In this document: positions 9,262-17,902 of the stretch, in pieces
Layout of the letters: each line of letters starts with the position of its first letter
Position numbering within the stretch: the stretch's first letter is position 1
Assembly: GCA_902826615.1 (NCBI GenBank)
Contig: CADEFN010000009.1
Coordinates: forward strand, 81,625-145,624
DNA length: 64,000 nt
From: an uncultured Gemmatimonadota bacterium
GTDB lineage: Bacteria > Gemmatimonadota > Gemmatimonadetes > Gemmatimonadales > Gemmatimonadaceae
Reading direction: 5' to 3'
Notes under the pieces: model-generated
What the model was told of the DNA's origin: nothing
Database searches by the model: none
What the model saw: the letters and a program-made list of their open reading frames with translations, nothing else
Translations under genes and position numbers: made by a program

Positions 9262-10443
9262 ATGACGCACTCGAAGATGAAAATCGGTGTGGTGGGCGCG
9301 GGTGCCATGGGGGCGGGGATCGCCCAGGTGGCGCTGGCCAATGGTCACGCGGTCGCTCTCGCCGACAGCAGTGCGGCGGCACTCGAGCGTGGACGCGCTG
9401 CCATCGCCAAGGCGTTCGACCGTGACGTGGAGAAGGGACGGCTGACGACGGCCGTGCGCGACGACCACCTTGCTCGCCTGGCACTCGTCGACACATCGAC
9501 TGGCTTTGAATCGTTTGGCGATTGTGGTCTGGTCATCGAGGCCATTGTCGAGCGTCTCGACGCCAAGCAGCAGCTGATGCGCGCGCTCGAGGCCGTCGTG
9601 GCCCCCGACGCTGTGCTGGCGACCAACACCTCCTCGCTGTCGATTGCCTCAATTGCCGGGGCCTGCAAGGAACCCGCGCGCGTGCTCGGCGTGCACTTCT
9701 TCAACCCGGCGCCGGTCATGCCTCTTGTGGAGATTGTGCCCGGCGTGCGAACGGAGCGGGCTCTGGTCGCCTCGGTGCGTGCGATGGTCGACGGCTGGGG
9801 CAAGACCACGGTGCTCGCCTCCGACACACCAGGGTTCATTGTCAATCGCATTGCGCGCCCCTTCTACAGTGAGGCGCTGCGAATCGTTGACGAAGGGATG
9901 GCGTCCATGCGTACCGTCGACTGGGCGATGCGCGAGCTGGCCGGCTTTCGGATGGGGCCCTTCGAGCTGATGGACTTCATCGGACACGATGTGAACTACG
10001 TGGTGACCGAGAGTGTGTGGACCGCGATGTACTTCGATCCGCGCTACAAACCATCCATCACCCAGAAGCGGCTGCTGGAATCGGGTCTGCTGGGTCGCAA
10101 GAGCGGCCGCGGGTTCTACGACTATGCCGCGGATGCTGTGGCTGACGAGCCGGTGAAAGACGCCACCCTCGGTGATGCGATTGTGCGTCGTGTGCTGGCG
10201 ATGCTCGTCAACGAAGCCGTGGACGCGGTCTACTGGCGCGTGGCTTCGGCGGGTGACATCGAAGTCGCCATGACCAAGGGTGTGAACTATCCCCGCGGCC
10301 TCCTCGCTTGGAGCAACGCACTCGGCCCGGCGTCGGTGCTCGCCGAGCTTGAACGGCTCCAGGGGGAAACGGGTGAGGATCGCTATCGGCCCAGTCCCCT
10401 TTTGCGTCAATGCGTGCGCGAAGGGAAGGCGCTCCCCACATGA
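9262..10443 (+). CDS. paaH: 3-hydroxyacyl-CoA dehydrogenase (3-hydroxyadipyl-CoA dehydrogenase)
   Basis: The open frame starts earlier, but the ATG at 9262, four bases after paaG, begins directly at the Rossmann motif KIGVVGAGAMGAGIAQVALA. About 393 residues: NAD-binding domain with VIEAIVERLDAKQQ and ATNTSSLSIASIA, then a first 3HCDH C-terminal domain (DTPGFIVNRIARPFYSEAL), ending LLGRKSGRGFYDYA, and a second short 3HCDH domain (MLVNEAVDAVYW). This two-tail layout is usual for PaaH. It oxidises (S)-3-hydroxyadipyl-CoA to 3-oxoadipyl-CoA with NAD+. Its stop overlaps the paaI start. Confidence 0.88.
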   Translation: MTHSKMKIGVVGAGAMGAGIAQVALANGHAVALADSSAAALERGRAAIAKAFDRDVEKGRLTTAVRDDHLARLALVDTSTGFESFGDCGLVIEAIVERLDAKQQLMRALEAVVAPDAVLATNTSSLSIASIAGACKEPARVLGVHFFNPAPVMPLVEIVPGVRTERALVASVRAMVDGWGKTTVLASDTPGFIVNRIARPFYSEALRIVDEGMASMRTVDWAMRELAGFRMGPFELMDFIGHDVNYVVTESVWTAMYFDPRYKPSITQKRLLESGLLGRKSGRGFYDYAADAVADEPVKDATLGDAIVRRVLAMLVNEAVDAVYWRVASAGDIEVAMTKGVNYPRGLLAWSNALGPASVLAELERLQGETGEDRYRPSPLLRQCVREGKALPT

Positions 10444-10877
10444 GTGAGCAACAACTCGCCGAGCGTGTGGTGGCTCGCATGCTCGAGACCGACGCCATGA
10501 GTCAGTGGCTCGGACTCGAAGTGGTCGAGATTGCGCCGCGACGTTCCACCTGCCGCATGACGGTACGCCCCGACATGGTGAATGGCTTTGGTGTGTCACA
10601 TGGCGGCATCGTATTCTCCTTTGCCGATAGCGCCTTTGCCTTTGCCTGCAACACGTCGGGCCGGCTCACGGTGAGCGTGGAGAACTCCATCACATATCCG
10701 GCGGCGGTGCATCCCGGCGACGTGCTTACCGCCGTGGCCACCGAGGAGGCGTCGTCACAGCGACTCGGCTACTATCGGGTGGATGTACACAACCAGGACG
10801 GCACGCTGGTCGCACTCTTTCGCGGCACGGCATACCGCACCAGCAGGTTCCACTTTCCTGAAGAGACTCCGGCATGA
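10440..10877 (+). CDS. paaI: Hydroxyphenylacetyl-CoA thioesterase
   Basis: A 145-residue hot-dog fold protein. The ATG at 10440 overlaps the paaH stop (ATGA) and its own stop overlaps the paaJ start in the same way. The motif NGFGVSHGGIVFSFADSAFA is the PaaI-type thioesterase active-site region. PaaI removes CoA from dead-end products of the pathway, releasing trapped CoA. The operon position between paaH and paaJ supports the name over a generic thioesterase. Confidence 0.87.
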   Translation: MSEQQLAERVVARMLETDAMSQWLGLEVVEIAPRRSTCRMTVRPDMVNGFGVSHGGIVFSFADSAFAFACNTSGRLTVSVENSITYPAAVHPGDVLTAVATEEASSQRLGYYRVDVHNQDGTLVALFRGTAYRTSRFHFPEETPA

Positions 10878-12088
10878 CGGAAGCATTCGTTGCTGATGGT
10901 TTGCGCACGGCGATCGGTTCTCACGGCGGCTCTCTCCGCGATGTCCGCGCCGACGATCTTGCGGCACAGGTGATTGCCGCGCTCACGGCCCGCAACGGTG
11001 CCGTCGATCCCTCACGGATTGCCGACGTCATTCTCGGCTGCGCCAACCAGGCGGGGGAGGACAACCGCAATGTTGCGCGCATGGCGCTCTTGCTGGCAGG
11101 GCTCCCGGTGACGGTGCCGGGCGAAACGGTCAACCGGCTCTGTGCATCCGGTCTGAGCGCGGTGGCTGGTGCGGCGAGAGGGATCAGGTCGGGTGAGGGA
11201 GAGCTCTACATCGCGGGTGGTGTGGAGAGCATGACGCGGGCGCCGTACGTCATGTCGAAGGCGGGGAGTGCCTGGGCGCGTGATGCGCAGCTCTTCGACA
11301 CCAGCATCGGCTGGCGGTTTGTGAACCCGGGCATGAAGGATCGCTACGGTGTCGACTCCATGGGACAAACCGCCGAGAACGTGGCGGAACAGATGGGGAT
11401 CAGCCGCGAGGATCAGGATCGCTTTGCCCTGCGGTCGCAGCAGAAGGCGTCGGCGGCACAGGCGGCTGGGCGGCATGCACCGGAAATCCTTCCCGTGGCC
11501 ACGCCCGGTCCGAAGAAGGGCGTGACGGTCTCGTTCGCCCATGACGAGTTTGTCCGTGCCGAGTCGAGTGCCGAAGGACTCGCCAAGCTCAAGCCCGCTT
11601 TCCGCACGGACGGGAAGGGATCGGTGACCGCCGGGAACTCGTCAGGCATCAACGATGGGGCGTGTGCCATGTTCGTCGGGTCAGAGGCCGGGCTTGTGCG
11701 CGGTGGTTTGACGCCACGCGCGCGAATCGTGGCTACCACTGCCGCTGGCGTCGAACCGCGGGTGATGGGACTCGGCCCCGTTCCCGCCACGCAAGAGGTG
11801 CTTCGTCGCACCGGGCTTTCGCTCTCCGATCTGGCGGTCATCGAGCTCAACGAGGCCTTTGCGGCGCAGTCGTTAGGATGTTTGCGGCAGCTGGGAATCG
11901 CGGACGACGACCCGAGGGTGAACCCGGACGGCGGGGCCATCGCGCTCGGTCACCCACTGGGGATGTCGGGGGCTCGGCTCATCCTCACGGCCACCCGGCA
12001 GCTCCATGCCACTGGGGGCCGTTACGCGTTATGCACCATGTGCATTGGAGTGGGGCAGGGAATGGCGATGATTCTCGAGCGCGTCTGA
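10874..12088 (+). CDS. paaJ: 3-oxoadipyl-CoA/3-oxo-5,6-dehydrosuberyl-CoA thiolase
   Basis: A 404-residue thiolase of normal length. The nucleophilic Cys lies in TVNRLCASGLSAV, the His in GHPLGMSGARL and the second Cys in CTMCIGVGQG. The pathway thiolase cleaves 3-oxoadipyl-CoA to succinyl-CoA and acetyl-CoA, and also the earlier dehydrosuberyl intermediate. It is translationally coupled to paaI by a four-base overlap and followed four bases later by paaY. Confidence 0.9.
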   Translation: MTEAFVADGLRTAIGSHGGSLRDVRADDLAAQVIAALTARNGAVDPSRIADVILGCANQAGEDNRNVARMALLLAGLPVTVPGETVNRLCASGLSAVAGAARGIRSGEGELYIAGGVESMTRAPYVMSKAGSAWARDAQLFDTSIGWRFVNPGMKDRYGVDSMGQTAENVAEQMGISREDQDRFALRSQQKASAAQAAGRHAPEILPVATPGPKKGVTVSFAHDEFVRAESSAEGLAKLKPAFRTDGKGSVTAGNSSGINDGACAMFVGSEAGLVRGGLTPRARIVATTAAGVEPRVMGLGPVPATQEVLRRTGLSLSDLAVIELNEAFAAQSLGCLRQLGIADDDPRVNPDGGAIALGHPLGMSGARLILTATRQLHATGGRYALCTMCIGVGQGMAMILERV

Positions 12089-12091
12089 CCG

Positions 12092-12682
12092 ATGCCGATC
12101 TACTCCTTTGATGGTTTTGTGCCGGTGGTGCACGAGACAGCCTTTGTGCACCCTCAGGCCACGGTGACAGGCAACGTGATCATCGGACGCGATGTGTACA
12201 TCGGTCCAGGCGCGGCCATTCGAGGTGATTGGGGCGGCATCGAAATCCATGACGGGTGCAACGTGCAGGAGAACTGCACGATCCACATGTTCCCCGGCGT
12301 GACGGTGGTGCTCGAAGAGGCGGCGCACATCGGGCATGGCGCCATTGTGCATGGGGCTCGCATCGGGAAGAATGCGCTGATTGGCATGAATGCCGTCATC
12401 ATGGACAATGCGACGGTCGGGGCGGGAAGCATCGTGGGCGCGCTCTGCTTTGTGCCTTCGGAGATGCAGATTCCCGAACGGAAGATTGTGGTCGGCAATC
12501 CCGCCAAAATCGTGAAGGATGTGAGCGACGAGATGCTGGCCTGGAAAAGCGAGGGCACCAGGCTGTATCAGGGGCTGCCGGAGGAGTGCCGAGGCACACT
12601 GCGTGAGGTGGAGCCCTTGCGGGAGGTCCCCCGCGATCGACCGGCACAGCGTGCGCGACTCAAGCCCTGGGGCCAGAGCTGA
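12092..12682 (+). CDS. paaY: PaaY, gamma-carbonic-anhydrase-like hexapeptide-repeat thioesterase
   Basis: A 196-residue left-handed beta-helix protein with hexapeptide repeats. IRGDWGGIEIHDGCNVQENC contains the QEN block of gamma-class carbonic anhydrases and PaaY, followed by HIGHGAIVHGARIGKNALIG with candidate zinc-binding histidines. PaaY is a thioesterase that helps detoxify pathway intermediates together with PaaI. It ends the paaGHIJY run. A C-terminal helix rich in Arg and Pro (RPAQRARLKPWGQS) is as expected for the group. Confidence 0.85.
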   Translation: MPIYSFDGFVPVVHETAFVHPQATVTGNVIIGRDVYIGPGAAIRGDWGGIEIHDGCNVQENCTIHMFPGVTVVLEEAAHIGHGAIVHGARIGKNALIGMNAVIMDNATVGAGSIVGALCFVPSEMQIPERKIVVGNPAKIVKDVSDEMLAWKSEGTRLYQGLPEECRGTLREVEPLREVPRDRPAQRARLKPWGQS

Positions 12683-12784
12683 GGGCACGCCCCTCATCCG
12701 TATCGCGTCCCGGCTGCTCGCCCACGCCTTGCCAATCACCGGTACGCCCCGTAGTTCAGCGCATTGGCCCTCACCACCAGAACC

Positions 12785-15700
12785 ATGCGCACTATCCCTT
12801 CGTTCGTTCGTGCCACGCTCCTGTCGGTCGTTGCTCTTGCAGCAGTCAGCGCGCAGCCTCCGGCCGATAGCACGCGCCGGACGGCTCCCGACAGCGACCT
12901 GCCGCTGATCCCGACGCGTCCTCTCAAGTTCACCACAGACGAGGGGACCTGGCTGTCGCTCGACCTTTCGGCGGACGGACGCACCATTGTCTTCGACTTG
13001 TTAGGCGACCTCTATACACTTCCGGCGAGTGGCGGCACGGCCACACGAATCTCGGGGGGCTCCGGCTTCGATGGGCAGCCGAGGTTTGCGCCCGATGGCC
13101 GCAGTGTGGTGTTTGTCAGTGACCGGTCGGGAAGCGAAAATCTCTACCTCGTCGATGCCGACGGCCGCAACCTCAAGGCACTCACGACGGGCCGTGGCCA
13201 GTCCTACATCTCTCCCGACTTCACTCCCGACGGCAACTACATCGTCGTCACACGTGGGAGCGACCTCTGGTTGTATCACCGTTCGGGTGGCAGCGGGCTG
13301 CGCCTGACTGGCCAAACACCGGCAGCAGGTGGAGGTGGTCCGGGTGGTGGTGGAGCGGCGCCTTCCAACTTCATGGGGGCTTCGTTCACCCCCGATGGGC
13401 GGTACATCTATGCGGGCGCACGCACGGGACCCGCGGGCTACAACCAGATGATGGGCTCGACGCAGGTCGTGATGTACGACCGCGAGACGGGGCGCGTGTC
13501 CAATCGCACACTCAACCTTGGCAATGGTTTTCGCCCGGCGGTGAGCCCCGATGGCAAGTGGCTTGCCTATGCCTCGCGCCAGATGGCGGTCACCGGGCTC
13601 AAGCTTCGTGAGCTCTCGTCAGGCGACGAACGCTGGCTGGCGCATGACATCCAGCGCGATGACATCGAATCGCGCGGCTCGCGTGACCTGCTGCCTGGGT
13701 ATTCGTGGACACCGGACTCCAGGGGAATCATCCTGGCGCATCACGGAAAGATCTGGACCCTCGATGTTGCCTCGGGCAAGCAAACGCAGATTCCATTCAC
13801 CGCGTCAGTCGACCAGATGATCGCCGATCTGGTGAAGTTCGAGTATCCGGTGAACGACTCGGTGCTCACGGTGCGACAGATTCGGGGGGCTCGGCCCTCG
13901 CCTGATGGGCGTCGCCTCGTCTTTTCGGCGCTTGACCGGCTCTACATCATGGATCTCCCGTCTGGAGCCCCGCGCCGCCTGACGAGTGCCACACATGGCG
14001 AACATGCGCCCGTCTGGTCACCCGATGGCCGGTCCATTGCGTATGTCACCTGGACGGAGGATGGCGGCGACATCTGGCGCATTTCTCCGGATGGCGGGAA
14101 CGCGGAGAAGCTCACCACCCAGACCGCGTACTACGACGACATCTCGTGGTCGCCGGATGGTGCGCGCATTGTCGCACAGCGGGCGCCGCGCACGCAGCGC
14201 GCGATCGTCAACGACGAGATCAACCCCAAGCTTGTCATCACCGACCTCGTGTGGATCCCCGCGAGTGGTGGTGCAGCCACCTTTGTCACGACGCTGACCA
14301 ATGCCGGGCGTCCGCACTTCACCGCCGACCCATCGCGTATCTGGTATCAGGAGGGGAATGACGGACTTGTCTCCGTGCGATGGGATGGCACAGACCGCAA
14401 GGCACACCTGCGCATCACCGGCTTCGCGGCGCCCGGTGGTGGACCAAACGCCCAGCCTCGTCAGGCAACGGAGATGTTTGTGTCACCCGACGCGTCGCGC
14501 GTCCTCGCCCTCGTGGACAACAAGCTCTTCGCCGTCCCGCTCCCGGTCACTGGTGGCACGACGCCGGTGATTTCGGTGCAGCAGGCCGCTGGGGGGGCGC
14601 TGCCGTTCCGGCGTCTGTCGAGAATCGGGGGCGACTTCCTCGGCTGGCAGGCGGACTCGAAAGGGATCTACTACTCGTTAGGGCGCGCCTTCTTCCGCTA
14701 CGATCTGTCGCGTGCCGACTCGCTCGCCGCCGACTCGGCGTCGCGCCCGGCTGCCCGCCCGGCCGCTGGTGTGGCGGCGCGGCCGCTGTATGAACCCTCG
14801 CGTGTCGACGTCCCTGTCACGGCGATGAAGGATCGTCCTTCGGGAAGTGTCGTGTTGCGAGGGGCACGCATCATCACCATGAAGGGCGCCGAGGTGATTC
14901 CGCGCGGCGATGTGGTGGTGACCGGCAACCGGATTGTGGCGGTTGGCCCCTCGGGGCGGGTGCGGGTGCCAGCTGGCGCGCGCACCATCGACGTGTCCGG
15001 CAAGACGCTCATGCCTGGGCTCGTGGACATTCATGCCCACATGTGGCCGCAGTGGGGGGTGCATTCCCCGCAACCCTACATGTACACAGCCAATCTGGTG
15101 TATGGGGTGACCACCACCCGCGACCCGCAGACCTCGCAATCCGACGTGGTGAGTTACGGCGATGCAGTTGAGGCGGGGCAGATGATCGGGCCCCGGGTGT
15201 ATGCCACCGGTCCCGGGATCTTTGCCTACGACGATGTCACCAGCGCAGATGACGCCAAAGAAGTGATGCGTCGGTACTCCGAGTTCTATCTCACCGAGAC
15301 CATCAAGCAGTACCAGGCGGGTGACCGGCGTCAGCGGCAATGGATTGCGATGGCGGCGAAGGAGCAGCGGATCACGCCGACGCTCGAGGGTGGGCTCGAC
15401 TTCAAGAAGAACATGACCGAGGCGATGGATGGGTACGCCGGGATCGAACACACGCTCCCCATCGCGCCGATGTACAAGGATGCGCTGCAGCTCTTTGCGC
15501 AAAGTGGCACGACCTGGACGCCGACCCTCCTGGTGGAGTACGGCGGTCCGTGGGCCGAGAACTACTGGTACGAGACGTACGATATCTTGAGCGACGCCAA
15601 GCTGACACGCTTCACGCCATTTCTGGAACTCGAGCGCCGCGGTCTGCGTCGCCCGCAGTGGTTCCGCGAGAGTGAGTACTCCTTCAAGCTTTTTGCCGAG

Positions 15701-16090
15701 CAGGCCAAACGTCTGGTGGAAGCTGGGGGCCGCGTGGGGCTGGGCGGGCATGGTCAGCTGCAGGGGCTCGGGGTGCACTGGGAGCTCTGGACCATTGCCA
15801 GCGGCGGGATGAAGCCGATGGACGCTCTGCGTGTGGGCACCATCTTCGGTGCCGAGGCGATCGGACTGCAGCAGCACCTGGGGTCGATCGAGGCAGGGAA
15901 GCTGGCCGACATCCTCGTGCTCGACGCCAACCCGCTGGACAACATCCGCAACACCAACACCATCCGGTACGTCATGAAAAACGGCCGGGTGTACGACGGC
16001 AACACGCTTGCCGAGGTGTGGCCCCGTCAGCGTGAGATGCCGAAGCAGTGGTGGATGACCAACGATGCCCTGCCGGCGATGAAACCCTAA
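12785..16090 (+). CDS. TolB-like beta-propeller fused to amidohydrolase, exported
   Basis: About 1,101 residues. The ATG at 12785 starts a clear signal peptide (cleavage after AVSAQPP); an in-frame GTG 21 bases upstream is less likely. Residues about 40-650 carry repeated WD40/TolB-like blades (FAPDGRSVVFVSDRSGSENL, WSPDGRSIAYVTWTEDGGDI). From about 690 an amidohydrolase domain begins (GARIITMKGAEVIPRGDVVV, then GLVDIHAHMWP with the metal-binding HxH) and ends with GKLADILVLDANPL. It is likely a periplasmic or outer-membrane-associated hydrolase of peptides or cyclic amides (inference). It is not part of the Paa pathway although it follows paaY by 100 bp. Confidence 0.85.
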   Translation: MRTIPSFVRATLLSVVALAAVSAQPPADSTRRTAPDSDLPLIPTRPLKFTTDEGTWLSLDLSADGRTIVFDLLGDLYTLPASGGTATRISGGSGFDGQPRFAPDGRSVVFVSDRSGSENLYLVDADGRNLKALTTGRGQSYISPDFTPDGNYIVVTRGSDLWLYHRSGGSGLRLTGQTPAAGGGGPGGGGAAPSNFMGASFTPDGRYIYAGARTGPAGYNQMMGSTQVVMYDRETGRVSNRTLNLGNGFRPAVSPDGKWLAYASRQMAVTGLKLRELSSGDERWLAHDIQRDDIESRGSRDLLPGYSWTPDSRGIILAHHGKIWTLDVASGKQTQIPFTASVDQMIADLVKFEYPVNDSVLTVRQIRGARPSPDGRRLVFSALDRLYIMDLPSGAPRRLTSATHGEHAPVWSPDGRSIAYVTWTEDGGDIWRISPDGGNAEKLTTQTAYYDDISWSPDGARIVAQRAPRTQRAIVNDEINPKLVITDLVWIPASGGAATFVTTLTNAGRPHFTADPSRIWYQEGNDGLVSVRWDGTDRKAHLRITGFAAPGGGPNAQPRQATEMFVSPDASRVLALVDNKLFAVPLPVTGGTTPVISVQQAAGGALPFRRLSRIGGDFLGWQADSKGIYYSLGRAFFRYDLSRADSLAADSASRPAARPAAGVAARPLYEPSRVDVPVTAMKDRPSGSVVLRGARIITMKGAEVIPRGDVVVTGNRIVAVGPSGRVRVPAGARTIDVSGKTLMPGLVDIHAHMWPQWGVHSPQPYMYTANLVYGVTTTRDPQTSQSDVVSYGDAVEAGQMIGPRVYATGPGIFAYDDVTSADDAKEVMRRYSEFYLTETIKQYQAGDRRQRQWIAMAAKEQRITPTLEGGLDFKKNMTEAMDGYAGIEHTLPIAPMYKDALQLFAQSGTTWTPTLLVEYGGPWAENYWYETYDILSDAKLTRFTPFLELERRGLRRPQWFRESEYSFKLFAEQAKRLVEAGGRVGLGGHGQLQGLGVHWELWTIASGGMKPMDALRVGTIFGAEAIGLQQHLGSIEAGKLADILVLDANPLDNIRNTNTIRYVMKNGRVYDGNTLAEVWPRQREMPKQWWMTNDALPAMKP

Positions 16091-16093
16091 CGG

Positions 16094-17803
16094 CTACGGC
16101 ATCGCCGGCGGCGCACTGGCCTTGGAGTCCGGCGTGCGCCGGTCGGCGGCGCCGTAGGCGGTGCGAGTGGCGGCATCGTAGAGAATCGAGTGGGCGTCAC
16201 CCTGGCGCCCACCGACGCGTACCGTGTGTCCCCTGGCTTTGAGCCACGCGAGTGCCGACGAGTCGGCGACGCCCGGCTCCATGCTCCCGACGTCTGGGAG
16301 CCATTGATGATGGAGCCGCGGCAGGTCCACTGCCTCGCGCGCCGACATCCCGAATGCCGTGACACCAAGCACCACACTCAGCGTGGTGTTGGGGATGGTG
16401 CGACCCCCCGGTGAACCGGTCACCAGTCGGAGCTGCCCACCTTTGGTCACGATCACCGGCGACATCGAGCTCAGCATCCGCTTGCCCGGTGCGATCAGGT
16501 TCGGCGGCGTGCCGATGTCGCCCTGTGTGTTGGTCTCGCCGGGCTTCTTGTTGAAGTCACCCATCTCGTTGTTGAGGATGAACCCGGTGCCACGCACCAC
16601 CACACCCGAGCCATAGCCACCTTCCAGAGTATACGTATTGCTGACCGCGTTGCCCTCGGCGTCCACCACCGAATAGTGGGTGGTTTCATCGGATTCGTCG
16701 GCCGGCCGTGTCACGAAGCCCTTGCCTAACGCAACGGACGAGGTGGCGCGCGCGGTGTCGATGCCCCGGGCCAGCTGTCCCGCCCAGGCGGTGGAGGTGA
16801 GGCGGGCGACCGGCACCTTCACAAAGTCGGGATCACCCATCCATTGGGCACGATCGCGGTAGACCCGCTTGGCGGCCTCGAGTCGCAGATGCAGCAGGGC
16901 GGGATCGTTGGGTGAGGTGAAGCGCGACACGCCGAGTTGTTCGAGCACGTTGAGGGTGGCGATCACCACGGTGCCGCCCGAACTCGGCGGCGCCATCCCG
17001 ATGACCTCATGTCCCAGGAAAGTGCCGCGCACGGGTGCGCGCTCCACCGCGCGGTAGGCGGCCAGGTCCCGGCGCGTGATGATTCCGCCATTGGCCCGCA
17101 TCTGGGCGTCGATGGAGTCCGCGATCCACCCGGTGTAGAAGGCATCGGCGTTCTGCGCGATGGCGGCCAGCGATCTGCCTAACGCTGACAGCTTGAGGGT
17201 GTCACCCTCGCGCCACTCGCCACCACCGGGTTTGCCGTAGGCCTCGAGTGTGGACGGGAAGCGGCTGCCGCTGCGCCTGACAAAACCATTCACACTTTCG
17301 GAGAAGGCCTTCGACATCGGGAATCCGCGGGTCGCGAGCTCGGCGGCGGGCGTTACCACATCGGACCACGACAGCTTGCCGTATTTCTTGTGTGCCATCG
17401 CGAGACCGCGAACGGTGCCAGGAACACCGGGAGCCAGCCAGCCGGCTGCCGTCAAACCGCGATCGATCTTGCCGTCCTTGCCGAGGTACATGCGACGGGT
17501 GGCGCGAAGCGGTGCCTTCTCGCGGTAGTCGATGGTGGTGGCGCGGCCGTCAGCAAGCCGCACGATCATGAAGCCACCGCCACCAATGTTTCCTGCGCTC
17601 GGGTGGGTGACGGCGAGCGCAAAACCTGTGGCCACCGCGGCATCGACTGCATTGCCCCCCTTCGCGAGGATCGCCGCGCCGACGTCAGAAGCAATGCCGG
17701 AGGTGGAGACCACCACCCCACGTGTGGACGCCACATCGGGGGGTTGGGCACCGACGGCACGTAATCCAACGAACGCGGCAATGGCGGCGAATCGGCGTGA
17801 CAT
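16094..17803 (-). CDS. ggt: Gamma-glutamyltransferase
   Basis: About 569 residues from the ATG at 17803, which begins a signal peptide ending near AVGAQPP; the open frame continues 81 bases upstream without a better start. Family marks: GGNAVDAAVATGFALAVTHP and GNIGGGGFM near the N-terminus, DETTHYSVVDAEGNAVSNTY holding the autocatalytic Thr nucleophile, and TGSPGGRTIPNTTLSVVLG at the C-terminus. The proenzyme cleaves before the Thr and then transfers or hydrolyses gamma-glutamyl groups from glutathione in the periplasm. It is convergent with the TolB-amidohydrolase gene, three bases away. Confidence 0.9.
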   Translation of the reverse strand: MSRRFAAIAAFVGLRAVGAQPPDVASTRGVVVSTSGIASDVGAAILAKGGNAVDAAVATGFALAVTHPSAGNIGGGGFMIVRLADGRATTIDYREKAPLRATRRMYLGKDGKIDRGLTAAGWLAPGVPGTVRGLAMAHKKYGKLSWSDVVTPAAELATRGFPMSKAFSESVNGFVRRSGSRFPSTLEAYGKPGGGEWREGDTLKLSALGRSLAAIAQNADAFYTGWIADSIDAQMRANGGIITRRDLAAYRAVERAPVRGTFLGHEVIGMAPPSSGGTVVIATLNVLEQLGVSRFTSPNDPALLHLRLEAAKRVYRDRAQWMGDPDFVKVPVARLTSTAWAGQLARGIDTARATSSVALGKGFVTRPADESDETTHYSVVDAEGNAVSNTYTLEGGYGSGVVVRGTGFILNNEMGDFNKKPGETNTQGDIGTPPNLIAPGKRMLSSMSPVIVTKGGQLRLVTGSPGGRTIPNTTLSVVLGVTAFGMSAREAVDLPRLHHQWLPDVGSMEPGVADSSALAWLKARGHTVRVGGRQGDAHSILYDAATRTAYGAADRRTPDSKASAPPAMP

Positions 17804-17902
17804 GGTAACGGGGTTGGGGGCGTCTGTTGTCGGTCCCGCCGAGGCGGAACGTTCGAGCTCAATTATGAAGTCCCCCGCCTTCACGGGGGAGACTGCTGCG
17901 GC

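Noticed and set aside
9649..10599. Minus-strand open frame of about 316 codons over paaH and paaI
   Set aside because: Antisense to two clearly coding genes and His/Arg-rich without any motif.
12741..12770. GCCCCGTAGTTCAGC-like string resembling a tRNA D-arm/anticodon region
   Set aside because: No T-arm, no acceptor stem and no CCA context can be folded around it.
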